Shown here: positions 5,803 through 7,541 of the stretch, piece by piece
Numbering within the stretch: the first letter of the stretch is position 1
Layout of the letters: the number at the start of each line of letters is the position of its first letter
From: Solobacterium sp.
GTDB lineage: Bacteria > Bacillota_I > Bacilli_A > Erysipelotrichales > Erysipelotrichaceae
Direction: 5' to 3'
Assembly: GCA_017514645.1 (NCBI GenBank)
Contig: JAFWJP010000273.1
Span: 1 to 7,541, forward strand
DNA: 7,541 nucleotides
Notes under the pieces: generated by a model
Told to the model about the DNA's origin: nothing
Seen by the model: the letters and a program-made list of their open reading frames with translations, nothing else
Database searches by the model: none
Program-made: the position numbers and the translations under genes

Positions 5803-6922
5803 CCGGATCGAAACAAAAGAAACCCTGTTCATCAAGCATTTCCGGGACCGGATCTCCTTTGAGAATGAATGCCGGATGTACCGGATGCTGGAGAACAGCG
5901 GACTCACACCGGCGCTTCTGGATGCGGGAGAGTGCAGTCTCACACTGGAGTACGTTGATGGCATGACGCTTTCAGCGTGCCTGGAGAAAGGAATCCTTCC
6001 GGATGAAACGCTCGCTGTACGGCTGGCAGAGTGGTTTGCGGCATTTGCGGACAGGACGAAGAACACGGCAGGTGAACCGGCTGTGCTCGATGACTGCAAT
6101 CCCCGCAACTTCCTGCTTTGCGGGGACCGTTTTGCCGGATTCGATTTTGAACGCTGGCAAAACGGTACCATGGAGGAATCCCTGGCGGCACCGTTTGCCA
6201 TGATCCGGACGATGAATCTCGAGGAGCAGCGGAAAGACACGATCATACGCTGTATGCTGGATGCACTGAAAGAGGAGGTATCATTTGATACGTCATCGCT
6301 GGAAACTGCCGCCCGGGAACGGATCCGAGAGATCGAAGAACGGCGTACGATGATGAAACAGATCCGTTCCTCGGCCTGTGTCATTCTTGCGGGCGGAAGG
6401 AACAGCCGGATGAACGGATTCCCGAAGGGACTTCTTAAGACCGGTGCGTATACGTTCATGGACAGGATCCTGCATACGGTCCAGGTGTTTGACCGGATCT
6501 TCATCAGTGCAAATACCGATGATTATGATGGATTCGGCTGTCCGGTGATCCGTGATCTGATACCGGGGCACGGACCGCTCGGTGCACTGCATGCCTCACT
6601 GCACACGATCACGGCTGATCCCGTTATGCTCGTTCCCTGTGACACACCGTATCTGACACAACGTACGATCCTGCGGCTGTTCCAGGCACTGGGACCGGAT
6701 ATTGATGCGGTGGTGGCGCGGTGCGAAGGAACTGTGTACCCTGTCATCGGTCTGTACCGGCACCGTGTGCTCGATACCGTGACAGAACAGCTTTCCGGTG
6801 ATCGTTACAGTATGCGTTACCTGCTGGATCATGTACAGACTGTTTATTGTGACCTGAAGGATCCGGAAGAAGTGCGGAACATCAATACACCTGATGAGCT
6901 GAAACGGTTCCTGATGTTGTAA
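5795..6922 (+). CDS. mobA: Kinase-like domain fused to MobA, molybdenum cofactor guanylyltransferase
   Basis: A 375-residue two-domain protein. Residues 1-185 resemble a small protein-kinase-fold phosphotransferase (APH/Kdo-kinase/RIO-like): possible ATP lysine K14 in LFIKHF, helix-C glutamates in FENEC, hinge LEYVDGMTL (51-59), catalytic loop VLDDCNPRNFLL (97-108; D100, N105) and DFE (117-119) for DFG. Residues 193-375 are MobA: nucleotide loop LAGGRNSRMNGFPKGLL (198-214), GPLGALHASL (260-269), metal aspartate in PCDTPYL (D283), YPVIGLYR and NINTPDEL (362-369). MobA joins GMP to Mo-molybdopterin to make MGD, required by the upstream enzyme. The GTG at 5795 is chosen for AGGA nine bases upstream and an 8-base overlap with the preceding gene; the ATG at 5744 would overlap by 59. 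MobA is normally about 190 residues, so the extra domain is real. Kinase substrate unknown. Confidence 0.88.
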   Translation: MNNRIETKETLFIKHFRDRISFENECRMYRMLENSGLTPALLDAGECSLTLEYVDGMTLSACLEKGILPDETLAVRLAEWFAAFADRTKNTAGEPAVLDDCNPRNFLLCGDRFAGFDFERWQNGTMEESLAAPFAMIRTMNLEEQRKDTIIRCMLDALKEEVSFDTSSLETAARERIREIEERRTMMKQIRSSACVILAGGRNSRMNGFPKGLLKTGAYTFMDRILHTVQVFDRIFISANTDDYDGFGCPVIRDLIPGHGPLGALHASLHTITADPVMLVPCDTPYLTQRTILRLFQALGPDIDAVVARCEGTVYPVIGLYRHRVLDTVTEQLSGDRYSMRYLLDHVQTVYCDLKDPEEVRNINTPDELKRFLML

Positions 6923-6945
6923 GATAGCATCAGAGGTGGCTATAT

Positions 6946-7434
6946 ATGGAACTGATCGTCAGAAAATTCAGCGAACTGACAACCACTGAACTGTATGAGA
7001 TCCTGAAGCTCAGGGTCAATGTGTTCGTTGTGGAACAGAACTGCCCCTACCCGGAACTGGATGATCGTGACCAGGAAGCGCTGCATGTGTGGTATGAAGA
7101 GAATGGACAGATCCAGGCCTATCTGCGCATTATGGACAAGGGCGCGGTAAGCGACTACGTGTCCATCGGCAGAGTCATTGCCGTGAAGCGCAGGAGCGGG
7201 ATCGGTACCCGGATCGTCGGGGACGCCATTGAGATCGCCAAAGCGTACTATGGTGCGGATACGCTCTATCTGGAAGCGCAGGTCTACGCGAAGGAACTGT
7301 ATGCGAAACTTGGTTTCCGGGAGATCTCGGATGTCTTCCTGGAAGACGGTATACCGCATGTGAAGATGCTGCGGGAAGAAATAAAAGGAACTGATGCCTG
7401 TGATATGTACCCCCAAAACTGGACAAACCAGTAA
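6946..7434 (+). CDS. elaA: ElaA-family GNAT N-acetyltransferase, C-terminus altered by an IS
   Basis: 162 residues as read. It follows E. coli ElaA closely in motif order: LRVNVFVVEQNCPYPELDD (22-40), SIGRVIAV (73-80), the acetyl-CoA loop RRSGIGTRI (82-90), YLEAQ (108-112), LYAKLGF (118-124) and EDGIPHVKM (133-141). It transfers acetyl from acetyl-CoA to an unknown amine; it acts in the cytoplasm. AGAGGTGG (6932-6939) precedes the ATG. It lies 23 bases after mobA and is probably on the same transcript, with no obvious link to Mo metabolism. From codon 154 (7405-7407) on, the frame runs into the IS starting at 7406, so MYPQNWTNQ and the stop are IS-derived. The conserved domain ends before this point, so the protein is likely still functional. 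Confidence 0.88.
   Translation: MELIVRKFSELTTTELYEILKLRVNVFVVEQNCPYPELDDRDQEALHVWYEENGQIQAYLRIMDKGAVSDYVSIGRVIAVKRRSGIGTRIVGDAIEIAKAYYGADTLYLEAQVYAKELYAKLGFREISDVFLEDGIPHVKMLREEIKGTDACDMYPQNWTNQ
7406..7429 (+). repeat. Left terminal inverted repeat of the right-hand IS
   Basis: TGTACCCCCAAAACTGGACA plus AACC. It shares TGTAC, CCCCAAAA and TGGACAA with the IS end at 52-78 read on the opposite strand. The first base of the IS is placed at 7406 on the basis of the TGT start. Confidence 0.78.
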
Positions 7435-7447
7435 GGGGGTATTTTAT

Positions 7448-7541
7448 ATGAAATATGACTGGAAATTCAAATTGAAGTGCGTAGAAGAATACAAACAAGG
7501 AAAATGGACAGAGAAACCGGAATGGGCAACATGCAGTGACG
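7448..7541 (+). CDS. IS3-family transposase OrfA, N-terminal part (runs off window)
   Basis: The open frame from the ATG at 7448 gives 31 residues before the window ends, starting MKYDWKFKLKCVEEYKQGK. The Y-x-FKLK-VxxY-xxGK pattern is the start of the helix-turn-helix of IS150/IS3 OrfA proteins, which bind the terminal repeats. AAGGGGG (7433-7439) gives a ribosome site at good spacing. In this family OrfA is followed by OrfB through a programmed -1 frameshift; that part is outside the window. Confidence 0.8.
   Translation, partial: MKYDWKFKLKCVEEYKQGKWTEKPEWATCSD

Larger units (their letters stand above)
7406..7541 (+). mobile_element. Left end of a second IS3-family insertion sequence (partial)
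   Basis: It starts with TGTACCCCCAAAACTGGACA, an inverted repeat related to the reverse complement of 52-78, followed after about 20 bases by the start of an OrfA-like gene. It is oriented like the left-hand IS and cuts into the 3' end of the acetyltransferase gene. The element continues past the window, so its completeness, frameshift region and OrfB are not visible. Confidence 0.85.

Noticed and set aside
5293..6504. Long open frame of 403 codons on the minus strand
   Set aside because: It is opposite the SUOX-like and kinase-MobA genes, has Ser/Arg-rich low-complexity composition and no ribosome site of note.

Overview
The window looks like chromosome of an anaerobic, moderate-GC member of the Bacillota. 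A Clostridia or Erysipelotrichia type gut or oral bacterium is the best guess, not a proven one. Reasons: strong Shine-Dalgarno (SD) sites, tightly packed overlapping genes, an ECF-type S component with no ATPase next to it, a riboswitch with an intrinsic-terminator platform, and IS3-family insertion sequences (IS). All genes read on the + strand.

Layout. Bases 1-78 are the right end of an IS3/IS150-like element, with the last codons of its transposase and its terminal inverted repeat. Bases 79-606 have no convincing gene but hold a run of small hairpins ending in a terminator-like stem. A promoter (631-659) then drives three overlapping genes (700-4587): an NAD(P)H/FAD flavoprotein, a DMSO-reductase-family molybdenum catalytic subunit with a cysteine at the presumed Mo-ligand position, and a four-cluster ferredoxin subunit. 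There is no Tat signal and no membrane anchor, so this reads as a soluble cytoplasmic NAD(P)H-linked reductase. Its substrate cannot be told from sequence.

Twenty bases after the ferredoxin stop is a strong candidate molybdenum cofactor (Moco) riboswitch (about 4608-4705) followed by an intrinsic terminator (4726-4763) that ends exactly at the next start codon. A conserved-looking aptamer strand (4646-4652) is perfectly complementary to the 5' arm of the terminator, giving a ready OFF-switch mechanism. It controls an ECF-type S component, a membrane-anchored small protein resembling the sulfite-oxidase molybdopterin-binding fold, and a fusion of a small-molecule kinase-like domain to MobA (molybdopterin guanylyltransferase). 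An ElaA-type acetyltransferase follows. Its last nine codons come from the left end of a second IS3-family element (7406 to window end).

How the parts may work together. The upstream genes need bis-MGD cofactor, and the downstream genes look like a cofactor supply module switched off by Moco. Importer, pterin-fold surface protein, kinase and guanylyltransferase together suggest a previously undescribed salvage route for a dephosphorylated molybdopterin: import, re-phosphorylation, then guanylylation. The layout parallels cobinamide salvage, where kinase and guanylyltransferase are also joined. This is inference. The simpler alternative is molybdate or tungstate uptake plus ordinary MobA.
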